Assembly: GCA_003561835.1 (NCBI GenBank)
Contig: PWVN01000269.1
Span: forward strand, 1-30,278
Reading direction: 5' to 3'
DNA length: 30,278 nt
Source: Syntrophomonadaceae bacterium
Lineage (GTDB): Bacteria; Bacillota; Dethiobacteria; PWVN01
Positions 16,501 through 23,787 of the stretch are shown here, one piece after another. Position 1 is the first letter of the stretch, and each line of letters starts with the position of its first letter. The translations under genes were made by a program, and so were the position numbers. Under the pieces are notes generated by a model that was not told the DNA's origin, made no database searches, and worked only from the letters and a program-made list of their open reading frames with translations.

Positions 16501-16971
16501 CAGCTGGACATGGGGGTCAGCCCCTACCTGGTGGCCGGCGGCAAGGCTGCCGAAACCGCAGGGAAGTCCATCTATGACCTCTTTCCCGGATGCCACAACG
16601 GCGGCATCGGCGGTGCCCTCATCCTGGGCGATGACCTGGAGTTGGATCCCGATTTCTTCGGGGAAGGAGTCTTCACCGTGGTGGTGGCCTCCAGCATGGC
16701 GGAAGACCTCAACCATGCCGATGTGGTCCTCCCGGGAGCCACCTTTGCCGAGACCAGGGGAACCGTGGTCAACTGCGAGGGCCGGCTGCAGGGCCTAAAA
16801 CCCGCCTTTGCCCCCGTAGGCAGCAAGGAAAACTGGGAGATCCTCAAAGACCTGGCTGCAGCCCTGGGCAAGCCCCTGGCTGCCAACTCTCCGGAAGATG
16901 TCCTGGCGGAGATCAGGGAAGCCCTGGGGATCGACCTGAAGGCCGACGGGAAGACCTTCCTGCAGGCCTAA
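13504..16971 (+). CDS. stnC: NfnB-NuoG fusion subunit of a Stn-type transhydrogenase
   Basis: A 1155-residue fusion. Residues 1-95 are a NuoG-type [2Fe-2S] domain. Residues 98-500 are an NfnB/GltD-like flavoprotein with CGDCVAPCQLACP, FAD motif VVGGGPAGLTAA (about 198) and NADP motif VVGGGNTAMDAA (about 327). Then come ferredoxin motifs near 619 and 663, and a MopB-type CVQCGIGC at about 699, followed by a molybdopterin-like domain to the end. The catalytic Cys/Sec-His motif of formate dehydrogenases is absent, as is the C-terminal MopB domain. The last part therefore looks structural, as in NuoG. Stn complexes couple NADH and reduced ferredoxin to NADP+. The start follows GGGAGGG. Confidence 0.82.
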   Translation: MPKVGFVLDGKEVFAEAGSNLLEVCLANGVEVPHLCYDPRIKPFGSCRMCFVDTGGPRGPVPACATVVTEGMKVVTNSEVLTGLRKLALELLMTEHCGDCVAPCQLACPAHIDIQGYIAYMDSGEYKKAADLIKEKMPLPSICGRVCPRFCEDECRRNVVDDPVNICDLKRFAGDFDLDAINSYEPQAKEDTGYKVAVVGGGPAGLTAAYYLGLEGHQVTLFDAGPELGGMLRYGIPEYRLPKDLLDREVNLITGLCKEVKLGQVLGRDFNLEELKEKYDAVFLGLGCQSAQGMGLEKEEETPGVLKGIDFLRAVVEGRPPRLGQKVAVVGGGNTAMDAARTSLRLGVEEVTVVYRRSRDEMPANPVEIIEAEEEGIIFKFLTNPVNLCVEDKLAGMECIQMELGEPDASGRRRPIAVSGSEFRLDVDNIIMAIGQGLDQDNACTCGLDLDGKTLAGCSETGCTPQEGVFAAGDAVTGAATVVEAVGAARRAARAIDLYVRGFEVKPEAEVFNITMGKPEEVDPADYEDEEKMERIHVNHMAPEQRKQSFTEYNEGLKEEDTHKETKRCLSCGCQDVFDCTLRKLATEFGVSTERLGASKKRYPINADHPYVQHDRNKCVLCANCVRICQEVQGANALGLVNRGFDTFVGPTLEMPLAETSCESCSQCISACPTGALSSKLPFEKPGPWKEDKVVTTTCVQCGIGCVLELHVVGDRIVRATSPLRQDVNDGNLCVKGAYQFGFVHSSDRLQKPLVKEGGQLVEKSWEEALKAAAEGFNKVKQEKGAANLAVLVSPEYSNEENYLAQKLAREVLGTPNVDSTRPVFEGLVPKGSAPTYEEVAASDFILVVNADLPEDFPIVAQKVRKALDKGARLVFLSEEATRMDRVADAVVPINPGGTLDLLKGFLTYSAGAGQELPLTEEEQREVLQNLPGAIRVNPSVVADLARMYGAAKRPVILVDGEATEAAELQVLEEIVMLADKIGQGQGILPLYLGGNTRGQLDMGVSPYLVAGGKAAETAGKSIYDLFPGCHNGGIGGALILGDDLELDPDFFGEGVFTVVVASSMAEDLNHADVVLPGATFAETRGTVVNCEGRLQGLKPAFAPVGSKENWEILKDLAAALGKPLAANSPEDVLAEIREALGIDLKADGKTFLQA

Positions 16972-17004
16972 AGCCCGCCGGATAGGACAGGAACAAAAAA
17001 CCAT

Positions 17005-17034
17005 AAGGGGCACCCCATCCGGGGTGCCCCTTTA
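17005..17034 (+). terminator. Terminator after the stn operon
   Basis: AAGGGGCACCCC (17005-17016) pairs perfectly with GGGGTGCCCCTT (17021-17032) around the loop ATCC. The T-run is short (TTTA). It lies about 35 bases after the stnC stop. Confidence 0.75.
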
Positions 17035-17233
17035 GAGCAAGCAGGGAAGGTTCTCACTTGCCTGGGAAAATATGGTGGGAAGCCGGGGCCCTTCTTTTTG
17101 TCCCACGGGGGGCTATTCAGGGATAGATCAGTTTCCAGAATTTCTTAAAAGAACTTAACTTTTTCAACCCGGGGAACTATATGGGGGTATGGGTCGTCCT
17201 ATGAGTAAAACCACGATAAGGGAGTGTTGATCC

Positions 17234-17647
17234 ATGAGCACCACGCAAGCCAGGCTGGCCATCGCCCTCCTCGTCATCAGCCTGATCTTTGTCATCGGCG
17301 GCTGCCTCAGCCAGCAGCAAAGCTTTACGGGCCTTCTGGGGGAAGACCCCGCCGAAATCACGAAGATATCCCTGCGTTGCGGCACCACCGGCGGTCTGGT
17401 AACGGTGGAAGGGGAAGAAGGGATTGCCGGGTTTCTCAATCTCCTGGAGGGGAAGACCTTTGCGAAAGCCGGGGACCAGACCTCAAGAACAGGGTATTGG
17501 TACTATGCAGATCTTTACCGGGATGAGGAGAAACTCTTGAGAATCACCTTTCTGGGGGAACTGGTGTCTGTCAACCAGACCTACTATGAGGTCAGCGAAG
17601 CCCTTCCCAAGGAAGAGCTTGACAGTTTCTTCAAGAGCCATCAATAA
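17234..17647 (+). CDS. Hypothetical secreted lipoprotein
   Basis: A 137-residue protein with a 20-residue hydrophobic signal and the lipobox VIGGC (Cys24), so it should be anchored on the outer face of the membrane. The mature part is acidic and mostly beta-strand-like; I recognise no domain. The start follows GGGAG by 9 bases. It stands alone between the stn terminator and a palindromic element, and no function can be assigned. Confidence 0.7.
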   Translation: MSTTQARLAIALLVISLIFVIGGCLSQQQSFTGLLGEDPAEITKISLRCGTTGGLVTVEGEEGIAGFLNLLEGKTFAKAGDQTSRTGYWYYADLYRDEEKLLRITFLGELVSVNQTYYEVSEALPKEELDSFFKSHQ

Positions 17648-17662
17648 AGCTGTATTTTACTG

Positions 17663-17704
17663 AGAAAGTTTACTTTTGGGCCTGACCCCAAAAGTAAACT
17701 TTCT
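17663..17704. repeat. Imperfect palindromic element, copy 2
   Basis: Two perfect 18-base arms (17663-17680 and 17687-17704, beginning AGAAAGTTTACTTTT) surround the loop CCTGAC. The centre and the AGTTTAC/GTAAACT arms match the element at 234-277. It sits between convergent genes, 16 bases after the lipoprotein stop and 5 before the racemase stop, so it may also act as a terminator for either strand. It lacks a canonical T-run. Confidence 0.75.
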
Positions 17705-17709
17705 TTGCT

Positions 17710-18762
17710 TTATTTCAGGCGGAAGCCTTTGTTCAGGGGGTCGTCGTCGTCCAGGATGAGTTCGTTGATGCCGGTGATGTAGGCGGCGCCGGTGATCTCC
17801 GGGATGACGGCGGGGATGCCCGCCACTTGGGTGGTGTCCAGGACTTTCCCGTAGAAGCGGGTGTCCAGGATGCTGTCGTGGATGAAGGTCTCCCCCACCG
17901 CCAGTTTCCCCCGGCGGTGCAGGCTGGCCATCTTGGCACAGGTCCCGGTGCCGCAGGGGGAGCGGTCCAGCTGGCCCAGCCCGAAGACCACTGCGTTTTT
18001 GTAGGCCGTCTCCCCGGGGCCGATCTTCTCAGAGAATTCCACCAGTTCCACGCAGTCGATATGGGAAAGTTCCGGGTGCCGGACCTTTACCTGTTCGTTG
18101 ACGGCTTCCAGGATGCCCATGCCCAGGTTGACCAGAGCGGAGGCCCTGTCCGGCGTCAGGGAGATGCCGTAGACTGCAGCCGGCACGATGGCGAAGAAGT
18201 TTCCCCCAAAGGCGATGTCCAGGGTGATGTCCACCCGGTTTGCATTTCCCTTCGGGGCATGGCCCGGCAGGTTCTCCTCCACGAGCTTTCGGGGCAGGGA
18301 GACAGTCACATCCTGCCTGTAGAGAAAGGCGGGGACATTGGTAAAGGACACCCCCGTTACCTTTTCCCCCTTCAGGGCTGCCCGGCAGCGCACCAGCCCC
18401 GCCGGCGCTTCCAGGACCACCTCCGTTTCCGGCCCCCGGGCCTCGACCAGCCCCAGTTCCAGGGCCGCGGTGACGGCCCCGATGGTGCCATGACCGCACA
18501 TGTTCAGGTAGCCGCCGCTGTCCATGAAGATGATCCCCAGGTGGGCCTCCGGGCGGGTGGGGGCGGTGATGATGGAGCCGAACATGTCGTTGTGGCCCCG
18601 GGGCTCGAACATGATGCCCGTCCGCACGTCGTCCAGGTGTTCCTGCAGGTACTTCTTCTTTTCCACCATATCCCTTCCGGGGATGAAGGGGATGCCGCCG
18701 ATCACCACCCGGGTGGGCTCTCCCTGGGTATGGGAGTCCACGGCGATAATTCTCTTTTTCAT
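17710..18762 (-). CDS. Proline racemase / 4-hydroxyproline 2-epimerase
   Basis: A 350-residue member of the proline racemase family, which interconverts L- and D-proline or trans-4-hydroxy-L-proline and cis-4-hydroxy-D-proline. Both catalytic Cys residues are present: Cys89 in MCGHGTIG and Cys270 in DRSPCGTGT. This excludes trans-3-hydroxyproline dehydratase, which has Thr at the second position. Racemase and epimerase cannot be told apart safely by eye. ATG at 18762 follows AAAGGAAG by 6 bases; a longer frame upstream lacks a good site. It is the last gene of the minus-strand island, beyond a hairpin terminator, so it may be expressed by read-through or from an unseen promoter. Confidence 0.92.
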   Translation of the reverse strand: MKKRIIAVDSHTQGEPTRVVIGGIPFIPGRDMVEKKKYLQEHLDDVRTGIMFEPRGHNDMFGSIITAPTRPEAHLGIIFMDSGGYLNMCGHGTIGAVTAALELGLVEARGPETEVVLEAPAGLVRCRAALKGEKVTGVSFTNVPAFLYRQDVTVSLPRKLVEENLPGHAPKGNANRVDITLDIAFGGNFFAIVPAAVYGISLTPDRASALVNLGMGILEAVNEQVKVRHPELSHIDCVELVEFSEKIGPGETAYKNAVVFGLGQLDRSPCGTGTCAKMASLHRRGKLAVGETFIHDSILDTRFYGKVLDTTQVAGIPAVIPEITGAAYITGINELILDDDDPLNKGFRLK

Positions 18763-18861
18763 GGGGCACTTCCTTTCGCGTAAATTTCTGCCTGTGCCGA
18801 AAAGGGCCTTTTGTGAGATCATCTCGGACGGGCTTGCAGGGCAAATCCCCGGGGACGAAAA

Positions 18862-18885
18862 CCCCGGCACCCAGAGGTGCCGGGG
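18862..18885. terminator. Hairpin terminator between the ThiS-like and racemase genes
   Basis: CCCCGGCACC (18862-18871) pairs with GGTGCCGGGG (18876-18885), loop CAGA. Read on the minus strand it follows the ThiS-like stop and ends in TTTTCG, a weak T-run that may allow read-through. On the plus strand it ends in CCTTTTTT. Confidence 0.7.
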
Positions 18886-18891
18886 CCTTTT

Positions 18892-19089
18892 TTACCCGCC
18901 CGCGATCTGGTGGAGGGCTTGGACCTTTGCATCCGGGGGGATGACAAAGGTCTCCCATTCCTCCTTGCTGACCAGCTTCCCGTTGACCCGGACAATGATC
19001 ATGGGAAAGGTGTAGTTGAGTTTCTCCAGGAGTCTTTTCACGGTCATCCCGTCTTCGTAGCCCACTTCTTTTCCGTTGACCAGAATCAT
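18892..19089 (-). CDS. ThiS/MoaD-like sulfur carrier protein
   Basis: A 65-residue ubiquitin-like protein. It begins ILVNGKEV, has the TVKRLLEKLNY helix and VRVNGKLV strand of the ThiS family, and ends in Ala-Gly-Gly. The terminal Gly-Gly is the site that is adenylated and thiocarboxylated. It follows the AOR gene in the same direction, so the likely role is delivering sulfur for the pterin dithiolene of the tungsten cofactor rather than for thiamine. No adenylating enzyme (MoeB/ThiF) is in the window. GGGAGG precedes the start. Confidence 0.82.
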   Translation of the reverse strand: MILVNGKEVGYEDGMTVKRLLEKLNYTFPMIIVRVNGKLVSKEEWETFVIPPDAKVQALHQIAGG

Positions 19090-19130
19090 GGAAGGCCTCC
19101 CTTCTCTGCAGAATCTTGACTGCCCTCCGC

Positions 19131-19148
19131 TATCTGAGCCGTCAGATA
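19131..19148. other. Short hairpin between AOR and ThiS-like genes
   Basis: TATCTGA (19131-19137) pairs with TCAGATA (19142-19148) around GCCG, in the 87-base gap after the AOR stop. There is no T-run, so it is more likely an mRNA-stabilising or processing hairpin than a terminator. Confidence 0.4.
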
Positions 19149-19176
19149 ACCGGAAGAAGACCGCCTCTCACTCCAC

Positions 19177-21333
19177 TTACAGGTGCTTCTTGACCACGTC
19201 CACCACTTCGGGGAAGTCGATGCCCAAAGCCTTTAAGGTTTCCAGTTTGGGCACGCCGTCATTGGTCCAGCCCCGGCGCAGGTACACGGCATCGATGAGC
19301 TTTTCGTACATGTCTTCCCGGTGCTTGCGCATGACCTTCATCTTATCCTCGGTGCTCATGCCTTCGATGTCAAAGCCCAGTTCCTTCAGCTGGCCGTCGT
19401 AGCGCTCCTGGCGGGATTCGTACTCCTCCGCCGTCACGGGGCCCTGGGAGCGGTAGGGTACCCGGTCGTGCTCCCGCCGGCCGAAGCCCAGGCGCAGGTT
19501 AAAGACCCGCTGGAAGTTGTAGACCCTCTCCGACTGGCGGATGAGTTCTTCCTTGTCGATATTCTTCCCCGTTACGCCGTTGTAGATGTCCACGTAGTTT
19601 TGCACGTGCTCCGGCACCTTGTTGGCCTCTTCCAGCTGCTTGTTCCCCTCGGGTTCGATATCGTTCCAGGGCAGCTTGCACAGCCCCTGCAGGCCGAACC
19701 AGGTCCGGAACATGGGGAAGTAGTGGAGGGCTTCCGCCTTGTCTTCAAAGGTGGGGATCTGGTTGTTCACCATGTCCATGAAGATGAGCCAGGCCTCGTC
19801 GTGCTGGGGCCCCTTGTTGGCCAGGCCGAACCCGCCCTGCTGGGCCAGGGACTCCTTGCTCAGGTACTCGGAGTACTCCAGGCCCTTGGCCTCCATACCG
19901 ATGTCCTGGAGGAAATTCGAGTCGGCGCCGTACTCCTCGGCGAAGACCTTCTTCATGCGGCGGATGGCCAGGCCGGCGATCTTGCCGAACCCTTTGCCCT
20001 GCCCCAACTGGTGCAGGAGCTCCATGGCCGCTTCCTTGTTTCCGAAGTTCAGTTCCAGCCCGCCGGTGATCTCCTTGTTCAGGATGCCTTTCTCGTAGCA
20101 CTCCATGATGAAGGCCACCATGGTCCCGGTGGAGATGGTATCGATGCCGTAGGTGTCGCAGTAGAAATTTGCTTCGATGATAAAGTCGGGATCGAAGATG
20201 CCCCAGTTGGAGCCCAGGGCGGCGGCGTTCTCGTACTCGGGGCCGTCCACCACCACTTTTTCCCCCTTGAAGGGGCCTGTCTTCAGTTCAAAGCCGTCCA
20301 CCGCCTTGCAGCAGGACATGGAACAGCCGTACCAGCAGCCGTCGTAGACGTTCTGGGTGAACTTGCTGATGAAGACCTCGGTGGAGATCTTCTTCCCTTC
20401 GGGATGGGAGCCGTACTTGAAGTTCATCACCGGCAGCAGGTCGTAGTCGTTCATGACCGTCATCAGGTTGGCCGTGCCCACCTGGCGCATGCGGCACTGG
20501 ACGTCATCGAATTTATTGATTTCCCTGTGGATCTTCACCCCGGCCCGCTGGATCTTGCCGAAGTCCGCCGGGTTGTTGTTTTTGCCCGTCAGCCCGGAAA
20601 AACGCACCACCAGGGCCTTGAGCTTTTTATCCCGGAAAACGGTGCCGATGCCGCCCCGGCCCGCCTGCTTCATGCGTACCACCTGCCGGCGGGGGTCGTA
20701 CCAGGAAAAGTTCAGCATACCGATCAGGGTATTGTCGGCACCGCTGCCGGTGGAGACCACGGAGATGTGCTGCTTGTCTTCCTCCGACTCGGCGAAGGCT
20801 TCCGTCAGCACTTCGCTGATGAGGTGGCTGGCGCCGGTTTCCAGTTCAATCTCTTCCAGGGTTACCTTTCCCTTGTCCCCGTCGATATAGAGGACCACGT
20901 CCTTGTCGGATTTCCCCTGGAGCTCCAGGGCATCCCAACCGGAAAACTTCAGGTAGGGGCCAAAGTAGCCGCCCACGTTGCTGTCTATGACGGAACCGGT
21001 GGTGGGAGACAGGGTGACCACCAGGGATTTCCCGGAACCGGGGTACTGGGTGATGCCGCCGATGGGCCCGGCGGATATAACGATTTCATTCTCCGGGTCG
21101 TTCCATTTGGTATCCGGGGTTACGGCCTGCCACAGGTACCGGAGGCCGAAACCTTTCCCCCCGGTGAAGATATCCTTCATCTCCTGGGTGACGGTTTTGG
21201 GCTCGATTCTTGCCTCCGACAGGTTCACGTACAGGGACTGGCCTGCATAACCCTTATCGATTTTGGCCGGGGTGTAATCCATCTCGGCCAGCACTTTTCG
21301 GGATGTTCTCACATCTTCAACAGATATCGTCAT
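19177..21333 (-). CDS. Aldehyde:ferredoxin oxidoreductase, tungsten-dependent large subunit
   Basis: A 718-residue AOR-family protein, which oxidises aldehydes to acids with a tungsten bis-pterin and passes electrons to ferredoxin. The N-terminal AOR domain shows GGKGFGLRYLW and SAGPIGGI; the middle has GPEYENAAALGSNWG, a conserved substrate/pterin region. [4Fe-4S] ligands are probably Cys333, Cys337 and Cys341 (GCWYGCSMSCC), with Cys552 (GLCKLPW) as fourth. The first spacing is C-x3-C rather than the C-x2-C of the archaeal enzymes. It is longer than Pyrococcus AOR (about 605) and nearer the BamB/AorB branch. It follows a four-cluster ferredoxin by 17 bases. The substrate is inferred from context as a proline-derived semialdehyde. 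Confidence 0.9.
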   Translation of the reverse strand: MTISVEDVRTSRKVLAEMDYTPAKIDKGYAGQSLYVNLSEARIEPKTVTQEMKDIFTGGKGFGLRYLWQAVTPDTKWNDPENEIVISAGPIGGITQYPGSGKSLVVTLSPTTGSVIDSNVGGYFGPYLKFSGWDALELQGKSDKDVVLYIDGDKGKVTLEEIELETGASHLISEVLTEAFAESEEDKQHISVVSTGSGADNTLIGMLNFSWYDPRRQVVRMKQAGRGGIGTVFRDKKLKALVVRFSGLTGKNNNPADFGKIQRAGVKIHREINKFDDVQCRMRQVGTANLMTVMNDYDLLPVMNFKYGSHPEGKKISTEVFISKFTQNVYDGCWYGCSMSCCKAVDGFELKTGPFKGEKVVVDGPEYENAAALGSNWGIFDPDFIIEANFYCDTYGIDTISTGTMVAFIMECYEKGILNKEITGGLELNFGNKEAAMELLHQLGQGKGFGKIAGLAIRRMKKVFAEEYGADSNFLQDIGMEAKGLEYSEYLSKESLAQQGGFGLANKGPQHDEAWLIFMDMVNNQIPTFEDKAEALHYFPMFRTWFGLQGLCKLPWNDIEPEGNKQLEEANKVPEHVQNYVDIYNGVTGKNIDKEELIRQSERVYNFQRVFNLRLGFGRREHDRVPYRSQGPVTAEEYESRQERYDGQLKELGFDIEGMSTEDKMKVMRKHREDMYEKLIDAVYLRRGWTNDGVPKLETLKALGIDFPEVVDVVKKHL

Positions 21334-21350
21334 AGTCTACCCTCCTTCTA

Positions 21351-21746
21351 TTAAAGTTCTACTTCTTCCATGAAAATGGCTTCCGTGGGGCACTCCTTGG
21401 TGCAGCGGGCACAGGCGATGCACTTGAAGGGGTTAACCGCGTCCTCGTGGTAGAACATGGACTCCGTCGGACAGGCCCCCACACAGTTGAAGCAGGCGAT
21501 GCATTTCTTCTTGTTGAGGATCACAGTGCCGCTCTTGGCCCGGGAGAGGGCCAGCACGGGGCAGAAACGGATGCACTCACCGCACTGGTTGCAGACATTG
21601 ATGTCGACGCCGGGGTCCTCATCGATCTCCGAAACCTGGATGGCTGATTTCTCCCGGTTGTCCTCCTTGAAATAGTACTCGGAACAGACAGCTTCACAGG
21701 TGCCGCACAGGATACACTCTTCCTCGTTTTTCCCAACAATTTTCAC
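21351..21746 (-). CDS. AorA-like polyferredoxin subunit with four [4Fe-4S] clusters
   Basis: A 131-residue protein with four complete C-x2-C-x2-C-x3-C motifs: Cys11/14/17/21, Cys52/55/58/62, Cys82/85/88/92 and Cys109/112/115/119. Size and cluster number match the small subunit of AOR complexes such as Aromatoleum AorABC. It is placed directly before the AOR large subunit and should carry electrons away from it. The FAD subunit AorC is missing; the nearby FAD/NAD(P) flavoprotein (23787-24881) or soluble ferredoxin may be the acceptor. GTG at 21746 follows GGAGGTGA. Confidence 0.85.
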   Translation of the reverse strand: MKIVGKNEEECILCGTCEAVCSEYYFKEDNREKSAIQVSEIDEDPGVDINVCNQCGECIRFCPVLALSRAKSGTVILNKKKCIACFNCVGACPTESMFYHEDAVNPFKCIACARCTKECPTEAIFMEEVEL

Positions 21747-21833
21747 CGATCTCTCACCTCCGCTTTAAATGTTATCAGCCCTGGGGCAGTTTTTCAAGCC
21801 CCATTTCCAGGGTCCGGTTCCCCCCGGCGGGGC

Positions 21834-22985
21834 CTAGACCACCGCCGGTTCCAGGATCAGCTTGCCGCTGGCAAAGCGGTCGTAATTCAGCATATCGATG
21901 TGCATCTCCGGCTCCTCTCCCAAAATGGCCTGGGCCATGAGCTTGGAGGTATAGGGGGCGATCATGAAGCCGTGACCGCTGAACCCGGCAGAGGTGAAGA
22001 ATCCCTGAACTTCCGGGGATTCCCCCAGGATTGGCTGGGCATCGGGGCTCATGTCGTAGAGGCCGGCCCACTGGCGCACAATTTTCAGGTCTTTCAAGGG
22101 AGGCAAAATTTCCGCCACCTTTTTGGCCACCTCCAGGGGGAACTGCCAGCTGGGTTCGATATTGAAGCTCTTAGGTTCGTTGGGGTCCCCCTGGCCCATG
22201 ATAAAGGGGCCGTGGGGGGCCTGCTGGATGTAAAGGTGGTGGTACAGGGAGATGACCATGGGGTTTTGGAAGATGTTGACGGGCTCGCTGACCATGGCCT
22301 GGTGCCGCTCCGGGTAGATGGGCAGCTCGATGCCAACCATGTTCCCGATCAAGGCGGCATGGCCGCCGGCAGCGTTGACGACGATGTCGCAGGAGATGGT
22401 CCCCTGATCCGTCCGGACCCCGCGCACCCGGTCCCCTTCTTCGTCAATTCCCAGAACTTCCGTATAGGTGTGAATCGTGGTCCCCAGCAGCTCCGCCGCC
22501 TTGGCATACGCCTGGGTGACGTGAAAGGGGTTGGCGTGGCCGTCGGTGGGGCAGTAGGTGGCCCCCAGGAGGCGATCCGTGTTCAGGTGGGGGACAATCT
22601 CTTTGGCCTCCGCCGGGGTGATGAGGCGGGAAGGGATATCCAGGCTGTTCTGCAGGGCGATGTTCTTCTTGAACTGCTCCAGTTCCTTCTCCAGGTAGAT
22701 GACAAAAAGGTAGCCCTTTTGCTTGAATTCAATGCTGTGGTCGTATTCCAGTTCCTCTTCCAAATGCTCGAAGAGGCGCACGCTTTCCCGGCTCAGGATG
22801 CAGTTCATTTCGGTGCCCCACTGCTGGCGGATCCCGGCGCCGCAGCGACCGGTGGCGCCGCTGTTCAGGTACTGCCGTTCCAGCAGGACGATGTCCCTTA
22901 AGCCCATCTTCGCCAGGTTGTAGGCGATGGAGGTCCCCAGGATGCCGCCGCCGATGACTACCACATGGGCCTTTTTCTTAATCAT
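21834..22985 (-). CDS. DAO-family FAD-dependent amino acid dehydrogenase (PdhB/SoxB/HcnC-like)
   Basis: A 383-residue flavoprotein. The FAD motif VVIGGGILGTSIAYNLA is at the N-terminus, followed by ATGRCGAGIRQQWG, which is usual in sarcosine oxidase beta and Thermococcales proline dehydrogenase beta subunits. The C-terminus has GFSGHGFMIAPYTSKLMA, the second flavin-contact motif. It oxidises a C-N bond of a secondary amino acid (proline, hydroxyproline, sarcosine or glycine are the family's substrates). The proline racemase downstream favours proline or hydroxyproline. ATG at 22985 follows GGGGGTGA. It overlaps the BFD-like gene by 8 bases. Confidence 0.88.
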   Translation of the reverse strand: MIKKKAHVVVIGGGILGTSIAYNLAKMGLRDIVLLERQYLNSGATGRCGAGIRQQWGTEMNCILSRESVRLFEHLEEELEYDHSIEFKQKGYLFVIYLEKELEQFKKNIALQNSLDIPSRLITPAEAKEIVPHLNTDRLLGATYCPTDGHANPFHVTQAYAKAAELLGTTIHTYTEVLGIDEEGDRVRGVRTDQGTISCDIVVNAAGGHAALIGNMVGIELPIYPERHQAMVSEPVNIFQNPMVISLYHHLYIQQAPHGPFIMGQGDPNEPKSFNIEPSWQFPLEVAKKVAEILPPLKDLKIVRQWAGLYDMSPDAQPILGESPEVQGFFTSAGFSGHGFMIAPYTSKLMAQAILGEEPEMHIDMLNYDRFASGKLILEPAVV

Positions 22986-23256
22986 CAACCTCACCCCCGG
23001 CCAGGGTTTCCAGGCTTACGGGTTTCGTGGGCGGCCGGAAGGTGGCCAGTTCCACCTCGGCAAGAGTCTTCCCGGTGGCCTTGGCCAGCTCCCGCAGGAG
23101 ATGCTGGCGGCAGGTCCTGCCCTGGCAGGGCCCCATACCGATGCGGGAAACCCTCTTTATTTCCTCAAAGGTCTTGTAACCCTTAGCAATCCACTCCCGG
23201 ATGTCCTCAACGGTTAGATCTTCACATCTGCACATAATGGTCTTGTCGTCAGACAT
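22978..23256 (-). CDS. BFD-like [2Fe-2S] protein (PdhX-like small subunit)
   Basis: A 92-residue protein with Cys9, Cys11, Cys44 and Cys49 (CRC ... GPCQGRTC), the [2Fe-2S] pattern of bacterioferritin-associated ferredoxin and of the C-terminal part of SoxA and HcnB. Here that domain is a separate gene, as in the smallest subunit of the four-subunit proline dehydrogenase of Thermococcales. It should relay electrons between the two flavoproteins. GGGGGAG precedes the start. Confidence 0.85.
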   Translation of the reverse strand: MSDDKTIMCRCEDLTVEDIREWIAKGYKTFEEIKRVSRIGMGPCQGRTCRQHLLRELAKATGKTLAEVELATFRPPTKPVSLETLAGGEVDD

Positions 23257-23298
23257 AATTCTCCCCCTTTCTTAGGGTTTCTTGTCGCTCTGCCGCCC

Positions 23299-23787
23299 CT
23301 ACTCCTTGTGGCTGATGCTGCGGATATCATAGGCTTTTTCTTTGGGTACGATGAGGGTCAGCATGTGGGCCCCGTTCTTCTTCGGGGACTTTCTCACCGT
23401 TTTCACCGTCACCCGGGCGGCTTCTTTGCCTTCCCGGTCCAGCCCCCACACCTGGCTTCCCTCCGCCGGCAGGCGGCTGAACTCCCAGGGGATGGTGACC
23501 AGGGCTTCCGTCTCGGAGTAGGTTTCATCGACGATGAAGACGGCCAGCCCGGGGCAGAAGCCCACGCAGATGCCGCAGCCGTTGCACTTCTCGTCATCGG
23601 TTTTGGGCAGGTCGTTGATATCTTCAAAGGGCAAAAACCCTCCCCGTTTGCAGGCAGTGTAGCAGGGGTCGCAGGGGATCTCCTGAAAACATTCCACGAT
23701 GGCCACCGGGCCCTTTGCCAGGCGTTCCCCGGAGGGTTTTATGGCTTCAATCTGTTTTGGGGTGGGAATACCCGTTCTCTCCAGCAT
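23299..23787 (-). CDS. 2x[4Fe-4S] protein (PdhF-like subunit)
   Basis: A 162-residue iron-sulfur protein with Cys33/39/42/46 (CDPCYTAC) and the classical Cys68/71/74/78 (CNGCGICVGFCPG). The C-terminal half has no Cys and looks like a small beta domain. Size (about 18 kDa) and position match the gamma subunit of the archaeal dye-linked proline dehydrogenase complex. Its start codon shares one base with the stop codon of the upstream flavoprotein gene (TAATG), with GGGGAGGTGG upstream. Confidence 0.82.
   Translation of the reverse strand: MLERTGIPTPKQIEAIKPSGERLAKGPVAIVECFQEIPCDPCYTACKRGGFLPFEDINDLPKTDDEKCNGCGICVGFCPGLAVFIVDETYSETEALVTIPWEFSRLPAEGSQVWGLDREGKEAARVTVKTVRKSPKKNGAHMLTLIVPKEKAYDIRSISHKE

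Noticed and set aside
14326..16716. 796-codon minus-strand open frame opposite stnC
   Set aside because: Shadow of a highly GC-biased gene; no ribosome site and no recognisable motif.
13504..16971. Annotation of stnC as a catalytic formate dehydrogenase
   Set aside because: The MopB-type cluster motif is present, but the active-site Cys/Sec-His motif and the C-terminal domain are not.
19321..21354. 677-codon plus-strand open frame opposite the AOR gene
   Set aside because: Antisense shadow with biased His/Val/Leu/Gly content; AOR on the other strand is certain.
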